DNA of 64,000 nucleotides from the NCBI GenBank assembly GCA_024516035.1, contig CM044958.1, forward strand, positions 46,325,205 through 46,389,204, read 5' to 3'. The position numbers were made by a program, and so were the translations under genes. This DNA comes from Bactericera cockerelli. Its lineage: Eukaryota > Arthropoda > Insecta > Hemiptera > Triozidae. Below the pieces are notes generated by a model, which saw nothing but the letters and a program-made list of their open reading frames with translations, was not told the DNA's origin and did no database searches. Numbering within the stretch: the first letter of the stretch is position 1; every line of letters begins with the position of its first letter. Shown piece after piece: positions 40,001 to 50,190 of this stretch.

Positions 40001-42876
40001 CACAACAACAGAATATGTCACCATCGGGTTTGGGCAATTCACCATCGAGACAAGTTCAGCCATCATCACCCGCAGAACAATTACCTGACAGACAACAACC
40101 TCAGGGCGGTCGCAATCAGCCAATGTTTCCTCAATCACCTCAAAGCATGTCACCTCAGGGGACTAATATCTATCCTCCAGATGGTAATCAACCACCAAAT
40201 CAGGGTCATCCATCGTTTATTACAACAACTGTTTAAACCAAAACCACCTCAAGGACAAAAGACACCTACATCAGGCAATAGCAATTTTCCAATCAATGGA
40301 ACACCACCCAAACAAAACCAACCATCATTATTCTCTCAAGAAGCACCACAAAGACAACCAAGCATGCCACCTCAGAATAATGCAAATCCATTTGATAACA
40401 CCCAAACACCTAGGCAGACTCAACAGTCACAATCACCTCAAAGACAAAGCATGCAACCTCAGGGCGGCTCTCAACCACTGAACCAACAACCCTCACTAAC
40501 ACCACAAATGCAGTACACTCCACCTGAGCAATCACAAATAAACTATCCTTACGAAGACCAGGATTTTCAACAGGTAATTAACTCACTCACTAAAGAATTT
40601 AACAAACAAAATCTAACACTTGAGTTTGGGAAGTGTCAGAACATTTTTCACCTTTCAAATCGTTCTCCTACAATATGTACCCGTAGAGGGAAAAAAAATC
40701 TTTGAATTGCGCAAATTTCTGAAAAGGGATCTTATTTTCAAAGAATTTGATACTGGTTTAGGTACTAGTTGTAGCTTACTTCGAATAAATTAGATTAATT
40801 AAATAATTACTCATACCTACCACCCACTAAGTAGAGTATAGTTTTAAAATTATCTTCGGATATGTGCTTATACGTGCTTATCCGACAAGATCATTCATAA
40901 TAAAATAGATACTCCAGACTTACTTGATCAACTCGATTTTCATGTAAAACAATTTAACTCCAGGAATAAAAATACTTTCAAACTTCGTAAGAATAGAACA
41001 AACATAGGCGAATTCTCCCCACTCCAGCGAATGCAAAAACTAGGGAACAATATAGCTGAAAAAGTTGATATATTTTTTTGTTGTCAAAATGAATTGTGCA
41101 TATGATTTTGTTTGTATTTTAATGTTGTAATGATGTTTGTATTTTAATATTGTAATAAATGGGAATACATCCCGTCAGTTCTTGTTAAAAAAAAAAAAAG
41201 ATAGTTTAAGCTGTGGTATACGTAATAGACCATCCCTATAATAATAATTCCGTGTCCGTGCGATAAGTATTGATACCTAAATCACGGTGGTGAGAGGATT
41301 ATACGGACGCCCAGATCCAATGTCTAGGCTCCTTTCATGTCCATTGATTCTATTTGGTTTTGACTTCCTAACTTGAGGTAGACAGGACGGGGGTTTTAAC
41401 CTCCATTCGCTGGGAATCGTACCAGCTACCCACATTAACTTAACCCAGACCATCCTTGATACGTACAGATTTGAAATTCATATACTGAATATAGTTGACC
41501 CCACACCACCTCCACAGCAAACACCTCAAAGAGCACCCGGCAACTTTCCAGTGAACGGCGTTAAAACCCCGAACAGCCCACAAGCTAGTGGAGTCCTGAT
41601 GAGCAACTCTCCCAATATGATGTCCCCACAACAGCAGCAGCAGCAACAGTTCTCTCAACAACCTCTCACCGCAATGTCGCCCAACTCCCAAGCTGGAATG
41701 CCCAATAACGTAAGGTTTATCATGGTTTATGTTGCTCTTACATTCAGATGAATTAGCGACCTCAGTAGCTTGTTCGATAAGGCGGCGGACTTGTAACCTG
41801 GAGGTCGGTGGTTCAAGTCCTGAATTCAGCGTAGATTTAGGAAAGCGAATTTGAGAAGTTGTGATATCACGTGGGTGATAAACACAAATATGATAACTTA
41901 TATTCAGCTAAAATGAGCATTGAAACTATGACGGAAGTGGCTTTGACAGTCTATTTCACTTCTGATACTACTATTCTCGCCCTGTGTTTTAATGGAGAAG
42001 TAGAATTGAATAATGAGCAAGAAAATGAGGTGTTATCCAATGTACGTATCCTCGAAAGTTGAAATGGGTTTTCTACTCAATTCGACTGAAAGTAAATGCC
42101 GAATTAGAAGGCTATGTCAAACTCACAGCATTTTTTCTCCATGTAAGGACAGCGCGTCTACACCGGTGTTGTTCACCTTGATTTTCAACACAGCCACTCT
42201 GCAGGCAAAATTGTTGAACAATTTTATGTTGATCAATACGTTCAACACCGGTGGGGATGCGCCTTTAGAATCTATACTCTATAGACCTTTGTACTTATGA
42301 TAATGTCGTTGAGAAAGCCCAAAAATTATACGTGTTGAATTGAATGTGTCACCCTAGCTAACTTCAGGTTCAACAGAACTACCGTCTCTATACGACGGCG
42401 ACGGGACGGACCAAAGTAGAATTTGATTAGATCTAAATTCTTTGACTTTCAGGTCCAAGGTCCTCACATTGAAGTGGTTCCTCTGTGGAAAGCCCTGTCC
42501 ATGGGAGAGAGACCACTATCTCCGGCAGTGGCTTTGTCCTTGTCCGGAAATCAGAATAATGTGCCCTACTCAGGGTCGCCGGGAACTTCCAATATGATGC
42601 TCTCAGCAGCAGCAACAACAACAACAACCGATGCAACAGCAGCAATTTTTGCCTCAGCAACAGCAGCAATTTACCCCTCAGCAGCAACCTATGCAACAGC
42701 AACAATTTAACCCTCAGCAACAACCTATGCAACAGCAGCAATTTAACCCTCAGCAACAAACAATGCAACAGCAACAATTTAACCCTCAACAGCAGCAAGG
42801 ATTCTACCCACAACAGGGTTACACCCTGACTTGGCAACCGTCATTACTGAGCCGCCTTTTGGGTGGTAAACGTTAA
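36986..42876 (+). CDS. Putatively secreted Pro/Gln/Asn-rich low-complexity protein
   Basis: Five exons: 36986-37069, 38563-38835, 39352-40573, 41518-41709 and 42453-42876, all phase 0, about 730 residues. Exon 1 (MKPFPLQRILVLMSLIIVLA then PEDSLQQN) looks like a signal peptide with a hydrophobic core at residues 9-20. Exons 2 and 3 start with related acidic modules (EDDDIAPEENASNHPKGRPN and DTDDLTPEENAANRPKGKPN) followed by VRDxFxQxD. The rest is Pro/Gln/Asn/Met-rich. Two one-base frame breaks (about 40216 and 42600) interrupt it, yet composition and exon lengths are restored if one base is removed at each. I do not recognise a named family; function unknown. A secreted matrix, cuticle or salivary role would be guesswork. 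No enzymatic motif is visible. Confidence 0.7.
37383..37515 (+). mobile_element. SINE family 2 in intron 1
   Basis: ACCTCAGTGGCTCGATCAAT, GGACTCGTAACCCGATGGTT and the CACAAATAATTATGATA 3' end. Confidence 0.75.
37543..38433. mobile_element. 0.89 kb fold-back element with TA-rich ends
   Basis: Ends TATACAGGGTGAGCATAAAG and CTTTATGCTCACCCTGTATA are perfect inverted repeats. Arms run to about 37920 and from about 38050, with some divergence. If TA is the target duplication, the element is TACAGGGTGAGC...GCTCACCCTGTA, which suits Tc1/mariner-type insertion. Confidence 0.85.
38563..38835 (+). CDS. P/Q-rich gene exon 2, first PEENA module
   Basis: 91 codons; acceptor CATACAACACAG, donor GTAGGT. 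Acidic start, then PNVRDVFVQKDFNAPPGPPP and a Gln/Asn/Pro tail ending MSPQQ. Confidence 0.75.
38915..39160 (-). mobile_element. SINE family 4, antisense, in intron 2
   Basis: TTAGCTGGGAATTGTACCAG, CACCCAGCCTGGGTTGGGCC and a tRNA-like head near 39140. Confidence 0.75.
39352..40573 (+). CDS. P/Q-rich gene exon 3, second PEENA module, with a frame break
   Basis: Acceptor CACACCTCTACTTCAG, donor GTAATT. Module PNVRDIFLQRDLNSPPGSPS, then Asn/Pro-rich repeats. A 120-bp (40-residue) perfect-length tandem repeat starts near 39725 and 39845 (IPPAFGEDSPFNMLPKQT). The frame stops at 40234, but removing one T at 40216-40218 continues as LLQQLFKPKPPQGQKTPTSG to the donor. 1222 bases minus one is 407 codons. 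Confidence 0.7.
40574..41517 (+). other. Intron 3 of the P/Q-rich gene
   Basis: AT-rich to 41280, including a poly-A run near 41187; 41285-41455 is antisense SINE family 4. No exon seen. Confidence 0.5.
41285..41457 (-). mobile_element. SINE family 4, antisense copy
   Basis: CTGGGAATCGTACCAGCTAC then CCACATTAACTTAACCCAG, and CCATTGATTCTATTTGGTTT upstream. Confidence 0.75.
41518..41709 (+). CDS. P/Q-rich gene exon 4
   Basis: 64 codons; acceptor ACACCACCTCCACAG, donor GTAAGG; QTPQRAPGNFPVNGVKTPNS, then SNSPNMMSPQQ and a poly-Gln run. Bases 41542-41587 recur in a NUDT14 intron. Confidence 0.75.
41755..41905 (+). mobile_element. SINE family 2 in intron 4
   Basis: Complete copy: GACCTCAGTAGCTTGTTCGA, GGCGGCGGACTTGTAACCTG, GGTGGTTCAAGTCC and CACAAATATGATAACTTATA. 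Confidence 0.85.
42453..42876 (+). CDS. P/Q-rich gene exon 5, Gln-rich C-terminus, with a frame break
   Basis: Acceptor TTTGACTTTCAG. Begins VQGPHIEVVPLWKALSMGER and runs to SPGTSNMM. Near 42600 the frame must move by one base to continue as poly-Gln and QQQQFNPQQQ repeats and end LLSRLLGGKR with TAA at 42874. 424 bases minus one is 141 codons. Confidence 0.65.
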
Positions 42877-43431
42877 ATCATGAAATGATAATATTATTAC
42901 TAATTTCTATCAAGAAAAAATACCACTGCCCAAAATTAAAATAGTGCAACAACAGCACTCAAACTGGATTTACCAACACTCGTGAATTAAAGTTAGTGTA
43001 AACGTAAATGGTATAGATATATGATATATAACTACGAAATTTCTCTTCAAAATTCGTTTAATATGGTAGTTTACCGTTTTTTCCTACAATCTTTATTCCA
43101 CAAAAGTTCGGTATCGGCAAGTTGAAGGCCTTTTTTTGCACATTTTAGTGTCAAATTTTGGATTTTCTAAGCCAAATATTATACATATTATCACAAATTT
43201 CGTTGAAATCTTTTCATTAGTTTTCTGAGCATTTTTGGCGTTACATGAGAATGTATTTAACAGACCAAAGTTGTTCAGGAGGTTATAAAACGTCCAAAAT
43301 ATGAAAAAAAATTGAAATCAAAGCAAAAATATTAAAAAAAAAAACAAAAATGAACACAATACTTGCGATTTCTAATATTAGAAATTTACCGTAGTTGTTT
43401 ACAAAATATGAACCGGAAGAACAACGTTGAC

Positions 43432-43437
43432 AATAAA
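43432..43437 (+). terminator. Possible polyadenylation signal of the P/Q-rich gene
   Basis: AATAAA 556 bases after the stop; no better-placed word seen. Confidence 0.2.
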
Positions 43438-43487
43438 TCTTAAAATTATATTTTCTGGCAACATTGAATTTTTTCTTATCAAGTCAA

Positions 43488-43630
43488 TTATCATAATTAC
43501 TTGTGTTAATCACAATCGTGATGTCACGATTACTGAAACTCTGCTAAATATTTACAGCTCTTGAGACTCGAACCACCGACCTCCAGGTTATAAGTCCACC
43601 CATTATCGATGAAGCTACTGAGGTAAGTTT
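43488..43630 (-). mobile_element. SINE family 2, antisense copy
   Basis: TGTGTTAATCACAATCGTGA, CGAACCACCGACCTCCAGGT and GCTACTGAGGTAAG. Confidence 0.8.
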
Positions 43631-43699
43631 TCTCACTACATACTTGAAAAGTATAGGGCTGAAAATGGCTAGCCTGAAAGGTTGAGAATATAGCACGAC

Positions 43700-44790
43700 T
43701 GTTTTTAAGCCTCTAGGTCGCGGTTTCGATTCCCGCCCAGGGACAAATATTTCATTTATTTAATGGCGGACTTTCTCTATCTCCTTCACCTAATTTTTAA
43801 TTCATAATACCTTGGAGACCTAGATACTTATGCTTAACTATAACCTCGAAAATTTTTAAACTATTCCAAATGACCAACTTAGTAAATATGAATAAAGATG
43901 TATTAAATTATTTTAATTAAGACTCCCTTTAATACTTTAATTTTAAAGCGGCACCCCCCAAAAAATTCATTAATTGGGTGGGATCCGAACCAACGGATCC
44001 CCATGCTACCTGGATCACCAGACTAGCGCCTCGACGAAAATTATATGAAGGAGAAAAAAAAGAGACTTTCGAACTTTCGATGATCTCAAAATGGCAAAAT
44101 TCGATACCTTGTAATCTCTTTGAACAATTGAAAGAAATCCTTGCCCCCGCCTAGCAACTTTGCGTGCCACCTAGATTCCACGTCACGAGTACCTCTACAA
44201 ATCTACACGGTACGTCTTGTATTGTCTGAAGGTTATACACCTATCTTGGCGAGATACTTTCATAAGAATACGCAAGTATTTCTATTATCTATTATTCTGT
44301 TCAATCCATTTCATTGTGTTCTATGCTACAGCCTACAGCAAATACTCCAACATTTGTAGATCGTTATTAGAGAGGCGTAGTGAGTCTTCAGATTCTCTAA
44401 TAGGTGTAAAAATGAGTGTATGACGTGTCTGTCTGTTTGTCCGTCCATTATGTCTGAGGTTGGTGAGTTGTTAAACCGTTTATCATGGATTGAAGAACCT
44501 GTCTTCAGAGTTAAAGCGCCTCTACTAGTTAGAATAGTTTAGTTCTATATTTTTTTTCTATCGTGATCTTTTTCTCAGACGATCTGTTCCACTCTTTTTG
44601 TCTAAAAGATGCTAGGGCAGAATGAGACTAATGACGGCAATGCCTCAACGTACGCCGGTGTATGTGGGCAGCTGGTGTGTGAGCTTTCAGCAAGTAGAGG
44701 GTAAAACACCGTCTTGAATGGATGTTTAAGGGCATTCTGTTCCGTGACATGCGGCATATTATAACACACACTGCCTTGCATGTAGGTATT
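43700..44790. other. Repeat-derived intergenic sequence, unassigned
   Basis: 43690-43745 has tRNA-like text (GGTTTCGATTCCCG) and 43960-44035 a SINE family 6 fragment. The rest is not recognised and holds no supportable gene. Confidence 0.4.
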
Positions 44791-44811
44791 CTAATAAACA
44801 CTTAGCCGAAA

Positions 44812-45048
44812 GCCAGCTCGTGGCATGTTGAATCACGGTCCTACAGAACACGAAGTTAAGCGACATCCAGCGAGTTAAGACTTGGATGGGACATTCAAAT
44901 TCTAATTCTCGTGACGCTGGCTTTTCCCGGCCCCACTCAGGCTGGGTGAGGTCATGTGAGTAGCAGGTTGTGAGTTCCTGCGAATGGAGGGTAAAACCCC
45001 GTCGTGATATGACCATGGCAGTTGAAAGCGACGTTAAACCCACTTAAA
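44812..45048 (+). mobile_element. 5S-rRNA-headed SINE
   Basis: GAAGTTAAGCGACATCCAGC and GACTTGGATGGGACATTCAA align with the 5S box A/C region; body GGCTGGGTGAGGTCATGTGA, 3' GGAGGGTAAAACCCCGTCGT. Confidence 0.85.
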
Positions 45049-45302
45049 AAAACACTTAGCGAGCATGCGACATACTCGTATGTTGCATTACCTACACAAC
45101 CGCACTGATGAGGTGCCAAGAGGTTCTGCCTATGTGCGGCTCTCGGCTGCGTCTTGCGGCCAGCCGCAGACCACTTCTTCAATGTATTGTCGTTAATGTG
45201 ACTTTGACTGCGTTGCCCTGGCTTAGTGAATAACAAGTTCCCCAGCCGCAGCCTCAGGAGCAACCGCGCAAGTCGCCACTAGTCTGTCATGACAACTCTT
45301 AG

Positions 45303-45484
45303 TCATATCACGACGGGGTGTTACCCTCCATTTGCAGGAAATTCTCAACCCGGCTACCCACATTAACCTCACCCAGCTGGGTTGGTCCGAATTCCACTAT
45401 CACGAAATCTTTTCGCTGGACGTCGCTTGTCCAGGTGATCCTACGAGAAACCGGTGCATTCAACGCTTCATCGTCGACGCTGGC
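45303..45484 (-). mobile_element. 5S-rRNA-headed SINE, antisense
   Basis: ATCACGACGGGGTGTTACCC at left, GAAACCGGTGCATTCAACGC and GTCGACGCTGGC at right; the middle is shortened. Confidence 0.8.
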
Positions 45485-45739
45485 ATAGGGCGCTGTGATT
45501 GATTGAAAACTGCGGACCTTCATAGGAATTTTTGACGAGAACTAGGTTCAACTCGTGACAGAGTACGAGAAAGCAGCTAGTGTTGTAAACCGGTTGATGG
45601 TACCGCGCATCACCCTAGAAACTTTCTAATTGAAGAAATGAGGATTAGTATTACGAAAAACAAACAACTTGTCATTTGATTCTAAGAACTTTGAACTTTA
45701 GCTATAGTGCATCTCTCTGTATTAGTAAATAATAATTCA

Positions 45740-45945
45740 GCCAGCGTCGATGGTTCTTTCTGTCACTGAAGTTAATTAACGTTCAGCGAGGGTGACCGAT
45801 TGACCATTCACATTCGAACGCTCCGTGATGCTGGTTATTTCCGGCCCCATTAAGCTGGGTGAGGTTAATTTGAGTAACTGATTGTGAGTTTACATCGAAT
45901 GGAGGTAAAACCCCCGTCGTGATATGCAGTTCAAATCTACCTTAA
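45740..45945 (+). mobile_element. 5S-rRNA-headed SINE
   Basis: CCAGCGTCGATGGTTCTTTC, AACGTTCAGCGAGGGTGACC, body AAGCTGGGTGAGGTTAATTT. Confidence 0.8.
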
Positions 45946-46061
45946 ACAAAAAAAAATAATAATAATCCAATAAGTACCTATATTGAATAGTGTTCAATTG
46001 TTCATGTTGGATCAGCAGTACTTATTCTAGTGATGTAACTTCTCATTTTTACTTGTACTAG

Positions 46062-46172
46062 TAGCCTCTCATTTTTCCTCACGAGGTATGAGTGGTACCT
46101 GGACATGCCGGGATTCAAACCCAGGTAACCTGTGTGTAAGTCTACTGCGCTGCACCACTCGACCATGGCGAG
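46062..46172 (-). mobile_element. SINE family 3, antisense copy
   Basis: TCACGAGGTATGAGTGGTAC, GGGATTCAAACCCAGGTAAC and ACTCGACCATGGCGA. Confidence 0.8.
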
Positions 46173-46254
46173 TTAAAATTATTAATAATAATAACAACTA
46201 TCTTTAGTGGAAGTTAACCACCAGGCGATATAAATGCTCAAAACATTTTCTTAT

Positions 46255-46378
46255 TATTATGTGATCACAAACTCAAATTAATGAGGAAAAGTTCATGCAC
46301 TGGATGGATTCGAACTAGCGAACCCCACACTGTCTGGTTTAACGAGTCTAGCACGTTAACCACTTGACTAGCATTATA
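46255..46378 (-). mobile_element. SINE family 6
   Basis: TTCATGCACTGGATGGATTC then GAACTAGC, and GTTAACCACTTGACTAGCA. Confidence 0.6.
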
Positions 46379-46439
46379 CCGATAATTACAATAAAATCAC
46401 ATTACCTTTCATAGTAATAAGTAATAACAAAATTAAGTG

Positions 46440-46565
46440 ATCGACCTCAGTAGCAGCGGTTCAATCTGGAAGTCGGTGGTTCGAGTCCCAAGCAGTGGAG
46501 AAAAATATTTGAGTTTGACTAATTGTGACACAACTCTTGTGATTAGATATCTAACGCAAATATTT
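46440..46565 (+). mobile_element. SINE family 2, shortened
   Basis: CGACCTCAGTAGCAGCGGTT, TCGGTGGTTCGAGTCCCAAG and TGTGACACAACTCTTGTGA. Confidence 0.7.
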
Positions 46566-47055
46566 TAATAATATTATATAATACCCAATAATACGTTACA
46601 TTCTGATAAAATTTAACCTACTACCTTTCTTAAAGAGCAAATGGACACTTTTTACCATATTTTAAAAAAAAAATATTATTATACAAAAAAAAAAAAATTA
46701 TTAATAATAAAATTACACTCTCTTGCTTAAGAGAGCTAATGGATACCTTATCGTAATTACATGAAAATTAACAATGATGATTGTAATATAATAATTTTAA
46801 AATTAATAATTATAATAATAAAATTATACTCCCTTTCGTGAGAGAACGGACGAACACCTTATCCTATTACATAAAGTGAAGCAATGGATTCAAAGGGGGG
46901 CGTATGGTCGCTATGGTCAGGTGTATATGGAGGGGACCATGCGCACCTAACGGGTTGTACCTATGTGTCGGTACATTCATCTCTGAGGAATCCAAACTTT
47001 GTGGTACTTTCCCTTTCGGTGAGGTGTCGCTCTTGCAGCCAGGAGGGATCTCTCA

Positions 47056-47238
47056 GGACCGAATTATGAAACAGGATTAGATTAATCCTGCTTTGCCCTT
47101 AGCACGCCCTCTAGTGGGAATTTCAACCAATAGTAAAAAAATAAAAAAAAATCTCAGCGCATTTATATCAGCTGTGAAGTGATAGTGGCTTGGATTGAAT
47201 AATTCTAGATATTTCATCCTGTTTCATAATTTGGTCCC
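47056..47238. mobile_element. MITE with GGACCGAATTATGAAACAGG ends
   Basis: The left end is mirrored at the right as CCTGTTTCATAATTTGGTCC. Single ends of the same family occur at 1157-1180 and 1679-1700, and a full copy at 51623-51752. Confidence 0.75.
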
Positions 47239-47311
47239 CAAAGCAATCTTAAGTTTGTGATACCTTACGTAATTTGCAGGGAGGAAGGTTTCCTAGCCTG
47301 CAGTTGTGGAG

Positions 47312-47492
47312 GCGATTTGCCCATCCCGTAGTAGGTATGCCTCCCCTCTGATGGGCGAGAAGTGACACAATACTTCCCAGTTAGGTGCTGGGTCAACACG
47401 AACACCCCGGTAGGTATCCCTTACAAACAACTGAAAACAATTTCTTTTGTCGACTCTGATGGGGTTCGAATCCGGGACCTTCCGCATAGTTT
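47312..47492 (-). mobile_element. SINE family 1, antisense, truncated
   Basis: GCCCATCCCGTAGTAGGTAT, GGTGCTGGGTCAACACGAAC and GACCTTCCGCATAG; the poly-A end is missing. Confidence 0.85.
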
Positions 47493-47935
47493 TCCCAAAC
47501 CGGTATCTTTGCTTTGTTCCATCTATCAACAAAGACTTCCGAAATTAATCAGTATAAACAAGTTGGTATGATACAATGGGTAAATTTGGTATAGGTAGGT
47601 ACTGACCTCTCAAATCAATATAATTTCAATAATGACTGTTGACTCTGTGTCATGAACTCAAGCATGTTTGTCTAAAAATCACGATCTTAAGACTGATCTT
47701 GAGAGTGGACCACCCAGTCTCGTGGGGAGATAATGATAGGGTCTCCTATTCGGCAGAGCATGGGTTCGATCATTAATCTTCCGGAATAATGGTTTGATAG
47801 TTCCGACTATGTCGGGGACATCATCATTAAGGTAGAGATTCGTGTACTTGCACTTGTGAGGACCTGGTACCTACTTTTGTTTCCGTAAAAAAAATTGGTC
47901 AGTGTCGAGAAAATCCCAAAACTTTTCGTGATGTT

Positions 47936-48060
47936 CTAGCATGGGTTCCCAACTGGTGGGTCGCGACTCCAAAGTGGGTCGTGGAACCATTTTAAGTGGG
48001 TCGCGAGCTGCAATAGGTTTTTTTAATAGTTTAAGAAATCAAATGATACATTGATAACCG
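47936..48060 (+). mobile_element. hAT-like transposon terminus
   Basis: GGGTTCCCAACTGGTGGGTC then GCGACTCC and repeated GTGGGTCGCG words, typical of hAT-type ends. The matching other end was not found. Confidence 0.5.
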
Positions 48061-48336
48061 GATGAACTAAAATTTTATTTCGTAATAGGTCTGTATTAGA
48101 TACATTTCTCGCGAGATAGAAATACTATGTGTAGGTTTTTTTTTTCAACCGAATCATTTTTGATTGGTTTCTTTGAGAAATAAAATTTCTCCTCGTATAT
48201 TTTTTTGCCTTTTAGGCGCTGTATCTCTGCTGGAGCAGGTCGTTCGCGCTGTTTTCTCGTATAATTATTGTATTAGAATTCATTAGAATCTTCTTTGCAA
48301 TGAAATTTAAGGTAAGTAGGTACCTACCTACTTATG

Positions 48337-48600
48337 CTGGCTATTTTTGACCTCACTCAGGCTGGGCAAGGTTAATTTGAGTTCTTAGCTTGTTTGTGAG
48401 TTGCTAGAGAATGGAGAATTAAAACCCCCCTCGTGATATAACCTTGCAGTTGAAAGCAACGTTCAATCCAAAATTAAAAAAGAAAAAGAGATGATTGTCT
48501 TCTTCGTGAGATGATTGTCTTGTTCGCTTCCAGCGAATGGAGGGTAAAACTTCCGTCTTTCAACCATGCAGTTGAAAGTGACGTCAAGTACAATTATAAG
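48337..48600 (+). mobile_element. Two body fragments of the 5S/family 4 SINE group
   Basis: CTCAGGCTGGGCAAGGTTAA (48356) and TTCCAGCGAATGGAGGGTAA (48529) each end in CAGTTGAAAGYRACGT. Confidence 0.7.
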
Positions 48601-48969
48601 AGAAAGAAAACAAATCTACTTCATTACTCTGAGGTCTTTTCAAAGATTCAGTTATAATATGAGACATAATTCATTCACCATTTATTCATAAAATGATAAT
48701 CTAGAATTCTAGATACTAATAATTACACGATTATTTTATTCGACAAAAATTAATTATAGGAACCTTTCTCTCTTCAATAAAAAGAATAATGGAGGTGAAG
48801 AGATTGTTATTACATTTTTTAATACAAAACGTACAATAATTCCTACTTCCGATAACTTTAAAATTACACTCGAAAGTAGAAGAATTATAAAAATAAAATT
48901 CAAAAAATAAGGGCGGAATTTATTGACATTTTTAAAATACCTCTGTGGATTTTATAAATCTAGATTTCG

Positions 48970-49195
48970 AGCGTCGATGGCGCGTTGAATGCACCGGTGC
49001 TTGTAGGATCACCGAAGTTAAGCAACGTCCAGCGAGGTGAATACGAGTACTTCGTGATGCTGGAATTCCTGGCCAGCCTGGGCTAGGTGATGAGGTTAAT
49101 GTGGGTTTGTGAGTTTCCTGCGAATGGAGGTCAGAACCCGCGTGATATATGATCAAATGATCATGCATTTGAAAAACGACGTAAAACCCTAATTA
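48970..49195 (+). mobile_element. 5S-rRNA-headed SINE, best-preserved head
   Basis: AGCGTCGATGGCGCGTTGAA, TGCACCGGTGCTTGTAGGAT, CACCGAAGTTAAGCAACGTC in series, close to canonical 5S rRNA positions 4-60; body GGGCTAGGTGATGAGGTTAA. Confidence 0.9.
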
Positions 49196-49554
49196 AAAAA
49201 ATCTTTAAGTTTGAAAACGAAAGTTCTGACTCGAACTTTTATTTTCGATTTTGCTGCCTATTATTTTTTAATATTAAATTACTTAATGTCCTTTGTATAC
49301 TTTATGAACTTTGTTAAATTACTCTCATATTTACAATTTCTTACCAAAAAGATTTCCTCACAAAATCGAGTTGTAAAGTACAGAGCAAGTCTTTGATCAA
49401 GTTTCTCTCTATGGGGTAAAGTTTAGCTTGGAAGCTATTTTTAACCTTTTAGTTTCGTATTGAAGTTACACAATTTAAAGTAGGAAACTTCTCGCCCGCT
49501 CTTGAGGAAAACTTAACCATTGTAACAATACACATTGTAGGCCTAATAATTAAC

Positions 49555-50190
49555 ACAGACTTTCAGAACTTTGGCTGGGGCGGCACTTCGAACGCCCTCC
49601 GGTCCGATCCGACGCGATGCAAGATTCAGTAAATTCTCCACATTTATTTCTCGGAGAATCTTATGGTTCAGAATTAGATACACATGGCCAGGTCTCTAAC
49701 GCTAAAGTGAATAGTTTATACGTTCATTGGTACTCGCGTTGACTCTCAAGGATTAGACCATTACCAGAGAGTCCAGGCGATTCAGACAGAACCATTCACC
49801 GGGTAGAAGATCAGCCTCAGTCTAATGCCAGTGTCCAAAGCTTGCGGAGCGGACTATTTCAACTCGGTTCTCGTACGTGACCGTCTGGTTGTGCAACTTT
49901 CAGCTCGTGTAGTGTTGACAAAAACAAGAGCAGTGCATTTTTTTTCCCATATGTGTGATTTGTAAAATTCTTTTTACCTGGTGGTTCGACTAGTTACATT
50001 TTTTTTTCCGCCAAAGTCATGGATTTTCCGTTTAAAGTGTTAAGTTTACAGAGCTTGTTATTTGCAAATGGTGTTGAGTGAGGTGGTTCTGTTTAGTTGT
50101 GCCCGAATGGAATAATGTGAGCAGTTGGACACAATGCTGAACAAGTGCATTGGAATGTGCCCCCGGCGCTACAAGTGACACTCACTTTGT
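49555..50190 (+). promoter_or_regulatory. GC-rich patch: possible promoter and first non-coding exon of a gene to the right
   Basis: CpG-rich compared with AT-rich flanks (GGCACTTCGAACGCCCTCCG). A TCAGT initiator-like word is at 49817, and a strong donor GTAAGT starts at 50191. No ORF longer than a few codons lies between, so any exon would be untranslated. Inference only. Confidence 0.3.

Noticed and set aside
42423..42710. Ala/Thr-rich end of the unshifted frame in exon 5
   Set aside because: It arises from reading Gln repeats in the wrong frame after an apparent one-base insertion near 42600.
48970..49090. 5S rRNA gene candidate
   Set aside because: Only the 5' half resembles 5S rRNA and it continues into a SINE body; not a functional gene.
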